Notes: generated by a model from the letters alone, not told the origin. Shown: positions 51,421-62,274, counted from the first letter of the stretch. The stretch: 64,000 nucleotides of DNA from Pseudarthrobacter sp. IC2-21 (GCF_034048115.1 NZ_CP139145.1:868001-932000); one strand, 5' to 3'. Numbers and translations: made by a program.

Positions 51421-53076
51421 CTATACGGGCAGCCGGACGATGAAGGTGGTGCCTTCGCCCAGCTTGCTTTCCACCTCGATGGTCCCGCCGTGGGCCTCCA
51501 CAATCGCCTTGCTGATGGACAGCCCCAGCCCCACCCCGGGAATGGCGGTCCGGCGCACATTGCTGGTGCGGAAGAACTTTGAGAACACTTCAGCCTGATC
51601 CTCGCTGCTCATGCCCATCCCGGTGTCACGGACACGGCAAATGACCTGTTCGCCGTCCTGCGCCAGGGACACCACCACGTTTCCGCCGTCGGGAGAGTAT
51701 TTGATGGCGTTCGAGACGAGGTTGTCCAGTACCTGGGAGATCCGCGGGCCGTCCACGTGGGCATCCAGCCGCGCCGGCGCGTCAGCTTTGAGTACCACGC
51801 GGGCGGCATCGGCCTTGGGCAGGGCGGCGGAAATGCTGGCGCGCACCAGTTCGGCCACGTCCACCGCGTGCGGCGTCACGATCAGTTGGCCGTCCCTGGT
51901 GGCGAGCAGGTCCGACACCAGGGTGAGCAGGCGTTCCGAATTGCGCTTGATGATGGTCAGCGGCTCCAACTGGTCTTCCCGGGGCTCGTCCTCGAGGAGG
52001 ATTTCCACATAGCCCAGGATGGATGTCAGGGGTGTCCGGAACTCATGGGAAACGCTGGAGACGAACTCGTCCTTGGCGGCCAGGGCATTGACCAGGTCCG
52101 TCACGTCGCTGAAGACGATGACCGAGCCCGCAAACTGGCCGTCGGCATCCTTCATTGCACGGGCGCTGGTGGTGATGGCCCGCTGTTCCTTCCCCGCCCC
52201 GAGCCAAACGAGGTAGTCCGTGAAGGTCTCGCCCAGGACCGCCCTGCGCACGGGCCGCTCCTCCACCGGAACGGAAGTGGTGCGGTCCGCGGCGAAGACC
52301 AGCAGCTGCGACTCGTTCGGGCCCTCACTGTCCTTGGGGCTGGCCAGCTCGTGGTTGGCCCGCTGTTTGCGGTTCATCAGGATGTCGTGGCCGTCCGCGT
52401 CGACCGCCAGGACACCGATGTTCACGGTTTCCAGGACGGAGTTGAGCAGGGCCTCCTGCCGTTTGGTGCTGCGCAGGCTGGCCTTGAGCTGTTCGTCCTT
52501 GTCCTCCAGGGACTGCTGTTGGCGCATCATGCTGAGGGTCAGGACGCTCACCGACACTCCGATGCCCAGCATCATCACGGGAACCAGCAGCGACTTAGCC
52601 AGGCTGGGACCGGACACATTTCCGTCGAGGAACAAGGGGACCCAGATGATGGCAAGGGGGCAGAAGAAGGACGCCCAAAGCGCCAGCCGCGGGTAGTAGC
52701 CGGAAGCGCACAGCCAAATAACGGGGAAGACCGCCAGCAGGCTGATCCCGGTCAGGCTCTCCTGTCCGCCCTCCCGGCCCACCGCGATTGAGACGAAGTC
52801 CAGGAGGGGTATCACCAGGAAGCTGGTGTACGGGAGCCGGTCCCACGGCACCAGGAAACACAGCGCCATGATGGCCAGCTGGGACACCAGGAACGCCACG
52901 AACAGCGGGTTGTCCATTGTCCCGGGGAAAAAGGCCCACATGAGGAACGCGGTCAGGAGTGTGGTGATGAACAGTGGCGTCTGGCTCAGGACCACCCGGT
53001 CCGTCAGCCGGTATTCGTGGAAAGGGCGCCGGAAAAACCTCAGCCGGCCCGCTGCCCACGCCACCGGCTCAGTCAT
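51421..53076 (-). CDS. Membrane-bound sensor histidine kinase with PAS domain
   Basis: 551 residues. Five or six hydrophobic helices (about 30-190), a PAS-like region (LLNSVLETVNIGVLAVDADG...), HisKA with SVSHEFRTPLTSILGY (phosphorylated His) and HATPase with DNLVSNAIKYSPDGG, DTGMGMS and GVGLGLSISKAIVEAHGG. No large extracytoplasmic loop is evident, so it probably senses a signal within the membrane or via the PAS pocket. Divergent from the response regulator with 100 bp between them. No clear ribosome-binding site precedes the ATG. Confidence 0.93.
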   Translation of the reverse strand: MTEPVAWAAGRLRFFRRPFHEYRLTDRVVLSQTPLFITTLLTAFLMWAFFPGTMDNPLFVAFLVSQLAIMALCFLVPWDRLPYTSFLVIPLLDFVSIAVGREGGQESLTGISLLAVFPVIWLCASGYYPRLALWASFFCPLAIIWVPLFLDGNVSGPSLAKSLLVPVMMLGIGVSVSVLTLSMMRQQQSLEDKDEQLKASLRSTKRQEALLNSVLETVNIGVLAVDADGHDILMNRKQRANHELASPKDSEGPNESQLLVFAADRTTSVPVEERPVRRAVLGETFTDYLVWLGAGKEQRAITTSARAMKDADGQFAGSVIVFSDVTDLVNALAAKDEFVSSVSHEFRTPLTSILGYVEILLEDEPREDQLEPLTIIKRNSERLLTLVSDLLATRDGQLIVTPHAVDVAELVRASISAALPKADAARVVLKADAPARLDAHVDGPRISQVLDNLVSNAIKYSPDGGNVVVSLAQDGEQVICRVRDTGMGMSSEDQAEVFSKFFRTSNVRRTAIPGVGLGLSISKAIVEAHGGTIEVESKLGEGTTFIVRLPV

Positions 53077-53137
53077 GAAGGGCAGCCAGAAGTGTCAGGG
53101 TTGTGAGACGCATACCAACAGGGTATCGGCAGCGGGC

Positions 53138-53143
53138 TATACT
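53138..53143 (+). promoter_or_regulatory. -10 hexamer of the response regulator promoter
   Basis: TATACT, 33 bp upstream of the ATG, preceded by a poor -35 (CCAACA at 53115-53120, 17-bp spacer). In the 100-bp divergent gap between kinase and regulator. Confidence 0.5.
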
Positions 53144-53176
53144 TCTCACGTTGTCAAGCTGGCTGAGGGGGCTTGT

Positions 53177-53935
53177 ATGAGTGAGGCACGAGTGGGCCTG
53201 GTCATCGAGGATGACCAGGATATTCGGGAACTGGTCCGCGCGGTCCTGACCCAGGCTGGGTTTGACGTGAGCGTTGCGGCCAGCGGAACCGAGGGTGTTC
53301 TGGCGGCAAGATCGCTGAATCCGGATGTCATCACCCTGGATCTGGGTTTGCCGGATATTGACGGGTTTGAGGTCTCCCGGCAGATTCGTGAATTTTCTGA
53401 CGCCTACATCGTGATGCTGACGGCTCGGGCCGAGGAATTGGATACCCTGATCGGTCTGGAGTCGGGGGCCGATGATTACCTCACCAAGCCGTTCCGTCCC
53501 CGGGAGCTCCGGGCGCGGATTGCGGCAATGATGCGCCGGCCCCGCTCAGCTCCTGACGCTCTGGAGGATGCCGCCGCAGCGGAGCGGGCGGACGATCCGG
53601 GAGCGGGACATTACAGCCACAATGGACTGGACCTGACGTACGCGTCCCGGTCCGTCACCGTGGATGGACAGGAGCTGAACCTGACGCGGACGGAGTTTGA
53701 ACTGCTGTACGCGCTGCTCGAGGCGGGCCGGACCGTCCGGACCAAATCTGATCTGGTGCGTCGCCTCCGGGACGAGGATTACGACGTCGGCAGTTACATC
53801 AGCGAGGCGGACGAACGGTCGGTGGAGGTCCACATGGGAAATCTGCGGAAGAAGCTCGGCGACTCGCCCCAGCGCCCGCGCTGGCTGCAGACCGTACGTG
53901 GCGTTGGTTACCGCTTGGCGCCGGCGGACCGCTGA
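53177..53935 (+). CDS. OmpR-type response regulator
   Basis: 252 residues. Receiver domain: VIEDDQD (acidic pocket), DVITLDLGLPDIDGFEV with the phosphorylated Asp, MLTARAE and LTKPFRPRELRARI. The C-terminal winged helix reads LNLTRTEFELLYALLEAGRTV...ERSVEVHMGNLRKKLGD...VRGVGYRL. Partner of the divergent kinase. ATG 53177 has GAGGGG 6 nt upstream. The codon use is less GC-biased than in its neighbours. The last 28 bp overlap the convergent Hpt-like gene. Confidence 0.94.
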   Translation: MSEARVGLVIEDDQDIRELVRAVLTQAGFDVSVAASGTEGVLAARSLNPDVITLDLGLPDIDGFEVSRQIREFSDAYIVMLTARAEELDTLIGLESGADDYLTKPFRPRELRARIAAMMRRPRSAPDALEDAAAAERADDPGAGHYSHNGLDLTYASRSVTVDGQELNLTRTEFELLYALLEAGRTVRTKSDLVRRLRDEDYDVGSYISEADERSVEVHMGNLRKKLGDSPQRPRWLQTVRGVGYRLAPADR

Positions 53936-54318
53936 GACTCCAAGCGGTGCAGCGTCTGGCTGCAGCACAGGCTGATGGGTCTGAGGTAGTCCGCAGCCAG
54001 TTGCGGGAGCGAGACGGAGGGCTCCTTGCGGGGTGAATCCTCACGGATGGAGCGTTCAAGGTCTATGGCCAGTCCGGCCAGCCGCTCGGCGCCCACCATC
54101 TGGCTCGAGGTCTTGATGCTGAGGACGGCATCCACTGCTCCGGGCAGGTCTCCGGTTGTCAGGGCCACGCGCAGCTTGCCGATCCGGACCGGGAGGTAGT
54201 CGATGAAGTTGCTTACAAAGACGGTGCAGTAACCCTCATCGTCGGCCAGTTCATCGCGGAGGCGGTCCAGGACCGAAGGATCCACCAAGGGGCGCCCGGC
54301 ATCATCGGAGGGGGCCAT
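53908..54318 (-). CDS. Hpt-like protein lacking the phospho-accepting histidine
   Basis: 136 residues. The four-helix Hpt pattern is recognisable: LVDPSVLDRLRDELADDEGY, FIDYLPVRIGKL, then VLSIKTSSQMVGAERLAGLAIDLE. In active Hpt domains the last segment reads xHxLKGSSxxxGA; here the His position is Leu66 (codon 54121-54123), while Lys, Ser-Ser and Gly-Ala are kept. It cannot carry the phosphoryl group at this site. AAAGGA precedes ATG 54318. Tail-to-tail with the response regulator, it may bind or modulate it. Confidence 0.8.
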   Translation of the reverse strand: MAPSDDAGRPLVDPSVLDRLRDELADDEGYCTVFVSNFIDYLPVRIGKLRVALTTGDLPGAVDAVLSIKTSSQMVGAERLAGLAIDLERSIREDSPRKEPSVSLPQLAADYLRPISLCCSQTLHRLESQRSAGAKR

Positions 54319-54528
54319 TCCTGTCCTTTCCGGTTGCGTCGCCCATCCCGGAAAGCCGGGGTGGAAGCCAGGATCGTCTTGCATCTTCAGGGTAAATCGC
54401 TTCCTCTGTGCGTCGGCCCTCCGGGATCAAGACTGGGGTTTTCCTGTGGAGAATGCGGTTTTTTGCCGTAGGAGTTCATCTTTGCCGGTGCCGCTCAATT
54501 CGGGCGCGGGCAAACACTCAAGAATGGC

Positions 54529-54972
54529 TCAAGTTCCGGAGCGGTTTTCTTGCGCGCCAAGAAAGCCCACCAGCTGCGCTTCGAGGGCGGAGCCGTCTTT
54601 CAGGTCGCACTCCCACACGGTGAGCACCTCCCAGCCCAGGGCTTCCAGCTGACGGCGTTGCTGGCCGTCGCGTTCGCGGGTCCGGGCCCGTTTGGCTTCC
54701 CAGAAGACGGCGTTGGCCTTGGGAGCGTGCTGCCCGGCGCGGCAGTCGTGGAAGTGCCAGAAGCAGCCGTTGACGAAGATGACTTTGCGCCGGCCTGCGA
54801 AGACCAAGTCCGGGTTTCCGGACAGGCGGATGCTGCCGGCCTTGCCGTGGAGCCGGTACCGGTATCCCCTGGCATGCAGGAGACGGCGCACCAGCAACTC
54901 CGGTTTGGTGTTCTTGCCGCGGATCCGGGACATGTTCCAACTCCGCTGCTCGGGCGTCAGCCTGTCTGACAT
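54529..54972 (-). CDS. vsr: Very short patch repair (Vsr) endonuclease
   Basis: 147 residues. MSRIRGKNTKPELLVRRLLH, SGNPDLVFAGRRKVIFVNG (catalytic Asp), CFWHFHDC (zinc/His cluster) and VFWEAKRARTRERDG match Vsr throughout. It nicks T:G mismatches that arise by deamination of 5-methylcytosine, and so normally sits beside a cytosine methylase; none is visible in this window. TAGACT (minus strand, 54979-54984) ends 7 nt before the ATG, suggesting leaderless transcription, 19 bp after the PNPOx gene. Confidence 0.94.
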   Translation of the reverse strand: MSDRLTPEQRSWNMSRIRGKNTKPELLVRRLLHARGYRYRLHGKAGSIRLSGNPDLVFAGRRKVIFVNGCFWHFHDCRAGQHAPKANAVFWEAKRARTRERDGQQRRQLEALGWEVLTVWECDLKDGSALEAQLVGFLGAQENRSGT

Positions 54973-54991
54973 GCTTCCAGTCTAGAAGCTC

Positions 54992-55435
54992 CTAGATTTC
55001 CCGTTCCGGCTGTTCGCCCAGTTCGAAGTGGCGGCCGCTGACGGACGTGGGGATAACCTCCACGTAGAAATCCTTGAGCGTGGGCACCCAGGTTTTGAGG
55101 CCAAGCTCTTCGACGGCGGCGACTTCCGCGGAGCTGCTCAGGACCCGCGCCGTTCCCCGGAGAACCACTGACCAGGCTTCATCAGAGAGAATGCCGTCGG
55201 TTTCCAGCAGCACGCTGGAGTTGATGGTGAGCTGGGCCAGCTTGTTCCCGGGCGCCGTGCGGAGGTAGATCTTCCGGTTGGAAGCGATGTAGTTGACGGG
55301 GAAGATGTCCGGTTCGCCGGCAACAGAGACCACCAACCGGCCGTGCCTGGTGGCCTCCAAGAGTTTCCAGGACTGCTCGTCATCGAGTTCCAGTACGGGC
55401 TGGCCGTCGGGGTGCGTGTACATCATAAAGGCCAT
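54992..55435 (-). CDS. Pyridoxamine 5'-phosphate oxidase-fold flavin-binding protein
   Basis: 147 residues. LLEATRHGRLVVSVAGEPDIFPVNYI, KIYLRTAPGNKLAQL and SVVLRGTARVLSSSAE are the split-barrel features of small PNPOx-like FMN/F420-binding proteins. Reductase or heme/flavin binding roles are possible. The start abuts a 25-bp palindrome, so expression is likely regulated by a dedicated repressor. The vsr gene follows on the same strand. Confidence 0.87.
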   Translation of the reverse strand: MAFMMYTHPDGQPVLELDDEQSWKLLEATRHGRLVVSVAGEPDIFPVNYIASNRKIYLRTAPGNKLAQLTINSSVLLETDGILSDEAWSVVLRGTARVLSSSAEVAAVEELGLKTWVPTLKDFYVEVIPTSVSGRHFELGEQPEREI

Positions 55436-55458
55436 TCTTCTACGTTCCGTAGAAGAAT
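55434..55458. promoter_or_regulatory. 25-bp palindromic operator before the PNPOx gene
   Basis: ATTCTTCTACG (55434-55444) and CGTAGAAGAAT (55448-55458) are a perfect 11-bp inverted repeat around TTC. The minus-strand -10 TAGAAT (55457-55462) adjoins it, so a bound protein would cover the transcription start. The core TTCTACGTTCCGTAGAA matches 16 of 17 bases at 5569-5585 upstream of sucC. Confidence 0.65.
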
Positions 55459-55671
55459 TCTAGGGCTGGACGGAGGAATTTCGGATTAAGTTGGCGGGTA
55501 AATCCACTCTGGCGGGCAGCAGAGCCGTGTGACTTTCTGCCGGGGCGGCGCGGTGGTAGCACCGTTGCCTGGTAGCTGTGGATAACTTTGATCGCTCCGA
55601 TGTGTCCTGGGCTACCCTTAGATCATTGTTCGGAGCGAGGCGTCTTGAAACTATCGGGGGATTAGCTGCCC

Positions 55672-56328
55672 ATGACATCGCACAAGTTCTTCACCGCCCG
55701 GCATCTGCGTGCCGCCACCATCGCGGGCCTTGCGTCGGCCGCGCTGGCGCTTTCCGGCTGCAACGCCGGTGGCAGCCCGGGCGGGACGGATACCTCCCCG
55801 GCGGCGGTCTCGCAGACGCCCACGGCAACCGCCAGCCCCACGCCTTCCCCGACGTCCACGCCGGCCTATGTGCCGGCGTCCGCCAGTGGCCGTGCCCAGA
55901 ACGTCCCCGTGCCTGTACTTCCGGATGTAGGGAAGACGGAGACAAAGGAGGGCCTGGAGGCGTTCGCGCGGTACTGGTACGCGACGTTGAGCTACGCCTA
56001 TGAAACCGGCGACACGCAAAAATTAGACACGTTGAGCGAATCGTACTGTGTCTTCTGCAGGGGTCTCTCGGATGGTGTAGCGGCCGCATGGGCCGATGGT
56101 CGCTGGATATCAGGAGGTAAAGTCGAAACGCCTGCGGTATCTGCTGTAGTCGTGCCGGGCGAGAAGGCGTACGCCACAATTCAAGTTCTTCAACAGGCTG
56201 TTGAAATCAGGAAACCTGACGGAGCTCTCTACCAAGAGCCAACGAAGGCGACTAACGCGGGAAGCCGAGCGGACGCGACTTTCGGCCCCTCGGGGTGGGT
56301 CATCTCCGATTTGGGCCTCATCAGATAA
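55672..56328 (+). CDS. DUF6318-like lipoprotein
   Basis: 218 residues. Signal peptide ending at the lipobox LALSGC (Cys about 30), a Ser/Thr/Pro-rich linker to about 70, then a globular domain (EGLEAFARYWYATLSYAYETGDT, SESYCVFCRGL with a CxxC pair, WISGGKVETPAV). This matches the layout of a lipoprotein family abundant in Arthrobacter (DUF6318, by memory). Function unknown. The second half uses markedly less GC-biased codons. The next gene starts 2 bp after the stop. Confidence 0.8.
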   Translation: MTSHKFFTARHLRAATIAGLASAALALSGCNAGGSPGGTDTSPAAVSQTPTATASPTPSPTSTPAYVPASASGRAQNVPVPVLPDVGKTETKEGLEAFARYWYATLSYAYETGDTQKLDTLSESYCVFCRGLSDGVAAAWADGRWISGGKVETPAVSAVVVPGEKAYATIQVLQQAVEIRKPDGALYQEPTKATNAGSRADATFGPSGWVISDLGLIR

Positions 56329-56330
56329 TC

Positions 56331-57263
56331 ATGGACATCAAGTGCGCTGGCGTAGCGTCTCTATGTTTGTCCTTTCTCTTGCTGGCTTTAAGCCCCACAA
56401 GTTCGCGCGCGGATGAGCCACCCATCGTCATCGGATATGAAGACAAGGGACTTGCAGTAGGGGCAGATAAATGGACCGTGGACGGTGCAACGGGGGAGAT
56501 CAGGCCTGGCCGCCCGGACCAGATTTCCTCGGACCCGAATAACTACAAGTACGAGCTCCAATGCCACATAGGTGGGGGCGACTTCGACTCGGTCTGCCTG
56601 CGGAGTCAGATCGAGTGCCCGGACCGCGCCGACGGCGAGGTGGGTATCCCGGTCATCTGGTACTCCATGCCCCGAGGTGTTCCGGGCGCTGTCTGGGCTA
56701 TCCATTCGGGTCCCACCTGCCTTTATGACGCCCAGCCTGAGGACCTCCTGCCGCGAATAGCGGCCGCGATCCAGCGGCAGTTCGAGAGCCTGCCCATCAA
56801 CGCCGGCGCCGTGGTCGCGCAGCCGAGTCCGCACACCCTTCGTGGGGCCGAAACGAACTTCTACGCAAACGCCTCGGAACAGCAGTTCGACGTGACGATG
56901 TTCGGGCAGAAAGTCCATGTTGTGGCCACCCCGGCTCAGTACACCTGGAACTACGGCGACGGCACGGTGTTCGGCCCGCAGCCGTCGATGGGCGGCCCCT
57001 TGCCGCAGGAACGCTGGGGAGAGAAGACCCGGACCAGCCACATCTACGCGCAGACGGGCGACTTCCGGGTGGTCCTCACCACCTCCTTCCAGGGCACCTA
57101 CTCGGTGAACGGCGGCCCGCCCCTGCCTATCCCGGGCCAGGGCCAGTTCAGCGCGCCCCCGCAAGGTATCAGCGTCTGGCGTTCCATCACCCGGAACTAC
57201 GCCGATGACTGCAACGCGAACCCCCAAGGGCAGGGCTGCCCGGGCGTGCCGGCAGGACGGTAA
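56331..57263 (+). CDS. Exported PKD-like domain protein
   Basis: 310 residues. Signal sequence CAGVASLCLSFLLLALSPTSSRA, then a Cys-containing region (LQCHIGGGDFDSVCLRSQIECPDR), and near the C-terminus a PKD-like beta-sandwich: YTWNYGDGTVFG followed by TSHIYAQTGDFRVVLTTSF. Tandem with the DUF6318-like lipoprotein (2-bp gap), so the two probably act together outside the cell. The GC content of the first ~150 bp is lower than the rest. Function unknown. Confidence 0.78.
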   Translation: MDIKCAGVASLCLSFLLLALSPTSSRADEPPIVIGYEDKGLAVGADKWTVDGATGEIRPGRPDQISSDPNNYKYELQCHIGGGDFDSVCLRSQIECPDRADGEVGIPVIWYSMPRGVPGAVWAIHSGPTCLYDAQPEDLLPRIAAAIQRQFESLPINAGAVVAQPSPHTLRGAETNFYANASEQQFDVTMFGQKVHVVATPAQYTWNYGDGTVFGPQPSMGGPLPQERWGEKTRTSHIYAQTGDFRVVLTTSFQGTYSVNGGPPLPIPGQGQFSAPPQGISVWRSITRNYADDCNANPQGQGCPGVPAGR

Positions 57264-57364
57264 AACGCCTCCGTCACCAGGTGTGATGGCCCTCTCACCC
57301 GGAATAGATGCAGACGCTAACCAGTTGGGACCAGCAGAACGAATCCCTTCGAAAGGAACTGCCT

Positions 57365-58435
57365 GTGCTGTTTTCCCCGTTGACTCTTGGTGAGCTCGAA
57401 CTGTCCAACCGCCTGGTGATGGCGCCCCTGACCCGTCTCCGTGCGGGCCAGGAAGGCGTACCCGGTCCGTTGCTCGTGGAGCATTACCGTCAGCGCGCCT
57501 CACTTGGCCTCATCGTCAGCGAAGGCACCTATCCGAGCCCGGCCGGCCGTTCCTACATGGGCCAGCCCGGACTTGTCACCGAACAGCAGGTTGCCGGCTG
57601 GAAGAAAGTCACTGACGCCGTCCATGCCGAGGGCGGCCGCATGTTCGCCCAGGTCATGCACGGCGGCCGGGTGTCCCACGAGGACATCACCGGCGGCCAC
57701 CAGCTGGTGGCGCCGAGCGCCCTCGCCGTCGACGGCGAAGTCCGTACCCCGTTCGGCAAGAAGCCCTACCCGGTGCCGCACGCGCTCACCCCTGATGAGC
57801 TGCCCATCGTGATGCAGGAAATAGTGGCCGCCTCACTCAACGCCATCGACGCTGGTTTCGACGGCGTCGAGCTGCACTCCGCCAACGGATACCTCCTGAA
57901 CGAATTCCTTGCCCCGAACTCGAATGTGCGCACGGACAGCTACGGCGGATCCCCGGAAAACCGGGCCCGTTTCGTGATTGAAACCGTGAACGCCGTGGTG
58001 GCGGCAGTCGGCGCCCACCGGGTGGGCATCCGCATCTCCCCGGAGCACCAGGTCCAGGGCATCGCCGAGACCGACGCCGCCGATGTCCGTGCTACCTACG
58101 AAGTTTTGGTGGACAGCATCGCACCCCTGAACCTCGCCTACCTCAGCGTCCTGCATCAGGACCCCACCAGCGGGTTGGTGCAGGATCTCCGGGCGCGCTT
58201 CAACGGCACGTTCCTGGTCAACTCCGGCTTCGGCACCATCACCACCCGGGAGGAAGCGGCCGCCCTGGTGGCCAACGGACACGCCGACGCCGTGGTGGTG
58301 GGACGCCCCGCCATCGCCAACCCGGACCTCGCACGCCGCTGGAAGGAAAACCTTCCGCTGAACGAGCCGGATCCGTCCACCTTCTACGCGGACAGCTCGG
58401 CGGGCTACACCGATTACCCCGCGCTCTCGGCCTAA
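57365..58435 (+). CDS. Old yellow enzyme-family alkene reductase
   Basis: 356 residues, FMN TIM barrel. Characteristic segments: LSNRLVMAPLTRLRA, GLIVSEGTYPSPAGRSY, AQVMHGGRVSH, FDGVELHSANGYLLNEFL, DSYGGSPENRARF and the late ADAVVVGRPAIANPDL. It reduces activated C=C bonds with NAD(P)H (N-ethylmaleimide or xenobiotic reductase type). GTG 57365 has AAAGGA 7 nt upstream; an ATG 57 bp further up has no ribosome-binding site. Single gene with a terminator at 58476. Confidence 0.93.
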   Translation: MLFSPLTLGELELSNRLVMAPLTRLRAGQEGVPGPLLVEHYRQRASLGLIVSEGTYPSPAGRSYMGQPGLVTEQQVAGWKKVTDAVHAEGGRMFAQVMHGGRVSHEDITGGHQLVAPSALAVDGEVRTPFGKKPYPVPHALTPDELPIVMQEIVAASLNAIDAGFDGVELHSANGYLLNEFLAPNSNVRTDSYGGSPENRARFVIETVNAVVAAVGAHRVGIRISPEHQVQGIAETDAADVRATYEVLVDSIAPLNLAYLSVLHQDPTSGLVQDLRARFNGTFLVNSGFGTITTREEAAALVANGHADAVVVGRPAIANPDLARRWKENLPLNEPDPSTFYADSSAGYTDYPALSA

Positions 58436-58475
58436 TGGTCTACCGGCCTACCGGGCAGGAATACTGAACTAACAG

Positions 58476-58508
58476 CGACGGCGGCACCCAGCTTGGGTGC
58501 CGCCGTCG
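58476..58508 (+). terminator. Terminator of the alkene reductase gene
   Basis: CGACGGCGGCACCCA (58476-58490), loop GCT, and its perfect 15-nt complement (58494-58508), followed by TTGGTT. Confidence 0.85.
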
Positions 58509-58651
58509 TTGGTTGCCGGTGTGCTGTCCGGCAACTGAAGCCCAAGCCATCCGACGGCTTGGGGCCTCTTGATGAGAGGAAAGCTCGCTCGAGGCCTTAC
58601 GAGAGCGGGCGAAAGCCAGAATACTCCAGCCCATGCGCTACTGCTAGGGGC

Positions 58652-58948
58652 CTACAGGAAAGCTTCGCGGCCGGTGCCCTCCCGCATCACAAGTTTGTCG
58701 TCCTGGATGGATACAAGGAGGCTTTTGGGCTTGCCGCTGACTTTCGTGATGGCCTTCAGGCCGCGGTTGGTGACCTCCACGCCGACCTGAGCCCCCTTGG
58801 CGGGCAGCTCGATGGATGCTTCGTAGGCTTCGCCGATGAGCGGGTTGGTTGACACGCCGACGTCGCGCCGAACTTCCTTGCCGTTAACCATGACGGTGAT
58901 GTTGGCCTCGTCGAATCCATCCTGAAAGACGATGAGCAGTTCCCGCAT
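58652..58948 (-). CDS. Hypothetical 98-residue protein
   Basis: Starts MRELLIVFQDGFDEANITVMVNG; alternating hydrophobic residues (EASIELPAKGAQVGVEVTN, SLLVSIQDDKLVMREG) predict a small all-beta domain. GAAGAGG precedes the ATG by about 5 nt. A much longer frame continues upstream antisense to tex, but that part is a high-GC artefact, and coding character (balanced charge, real ribosome-binding site) is seen only here. No family recognised. Confidence 0.65.
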   Translation of the reverse strand: MRELLIVFQDGFDEANITVMVNGKEVRRDVGVSTNPLIGEAYEASIELPAKGAQVGVEVTNRGLKAITKVSGKPKSLLVSIQDDKLVMREGTGREAFL

Positions 58949-59086
58949 GGTGGCCTCTTCCTCGAGAGTGATTGCCTGTGACTGCATATCCACTACAGCA
59001 CTTCGCGGCCCGCAGCGGAATACCCGGCCATCCCCAAGCCTCGGACCAAGGAGGTGGCGGTCAGCTGCGTAAGGCAAAATGTTCAG

Positions 59087-61459
<2,373 letters not shown>

Positions 61460-61494
61460 CCGGCACGCCGGCGGGACGGACCCCGCGAAGTCTG

Positions 61495-62238
61495 CTAGGG
61501 AAGCAGCACGCGCGGGCGTCCGAACTGGGTCCGGACTCCGGGGGAGTAAAGGACAGAGTCAGGGGGGCCGGACACGTTGAGGCCGGCGGCGCGGATCAGT
61601 CCGTCGTGGAGTCTCGTCACCTCGGCCCGGTGAAGGGGCCACGCAGCATGGGTGTTGGGGACGTACAGCGTGCGCCGGCCGAGGGTGGTGTGGAGGCCGA
61701 ACCTCGCTGTCAGGTGAATGGACAACGGATCGGCAGCGACCGTGTCCAGGTCCGGCACGGCGTCGAAGTCGCTCCGCGCCCCGTCCCTGAACCGGCGGAC
61801 AGCGAACCCGACGGAGTTATCTGCCGGCGACCGGCGGAAGCCCGCGCGCGACCAGACGTACGGGATTCCGGCCGCCCGGGCGGCCAGGACCACCGCCAGC
61901 CGGTTGGCGTCCAGGCTCAGGAACACCACGCCGCGGGTGCCTTCCGGTTCCCGGGAGTAAAGCCGGACATTGATCTCGTTGAAGTCCCCGAAGAAGGGGA
62001 CCGCGGGGCCGCTGCCGAGGCCCGCCTTGCGCATGCGGAAACCAATCAGACCCACCCATGACGAGCCGTCGTAAACGTCGGGTACCACCCCCGGCGGCAT
62101 GAAGCGTGCTGCCTCGGATTCAGGCAAACGCCAGTGCAGGAACAGGGCGTCAGTCCAGCGCTGGTCCATGATGATGGGAGCCGGGAGCGGGGGCGCGTCC
62201 GGCCAAGGATCCGGCTCCTTCGCGTGGGAAATCATCAT
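61495..62238 (-). CDS. YqjF/DUF2071-family protein
   Basis: 247 residues. QRWTDALFLHWRLP, WVGLIGFRMRKAGLG, FNEINVRLYSRE, RGVVFLSLDANRLAVVLAAR and the late YVPNTHAAWPLHRAEV are the DUF2071 (acetoacetate-decarboxylase-like fold) features. Cytosolic, function unknown. AGAGG lies upstream of ATG 62238. Same strand as the DUF1622 gene, 36 bp downstream of it. Confidence 0.87.
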   Translation of the reverse strand: MMISHAKEPDPWPDAPPLPAPIIMDQRWTDALFLHWRLPESEAARFMPPGVVPDVYDGSSWVGLIGFRMRKAGLGSGPAVPFFGDFNEINVRLYSREPEGTRGVVFLSLDANRLAVVLAARAAGIPYVWSRAGFRRSPADNSVGFAVRRFRDGARSDFDAVPDLDTVAADPLSIHLTARFGLHTTLGRRTLYVPNTHAAWPLHRAEVTRLHDGLIRAAGLNVSGPPDSVLYSPGVRTQFGRPRVLLP

Positions 62239-62274
62239 GACCTCTGTCCTCTTCCTGCGTCCTCTTCCCAGGGG

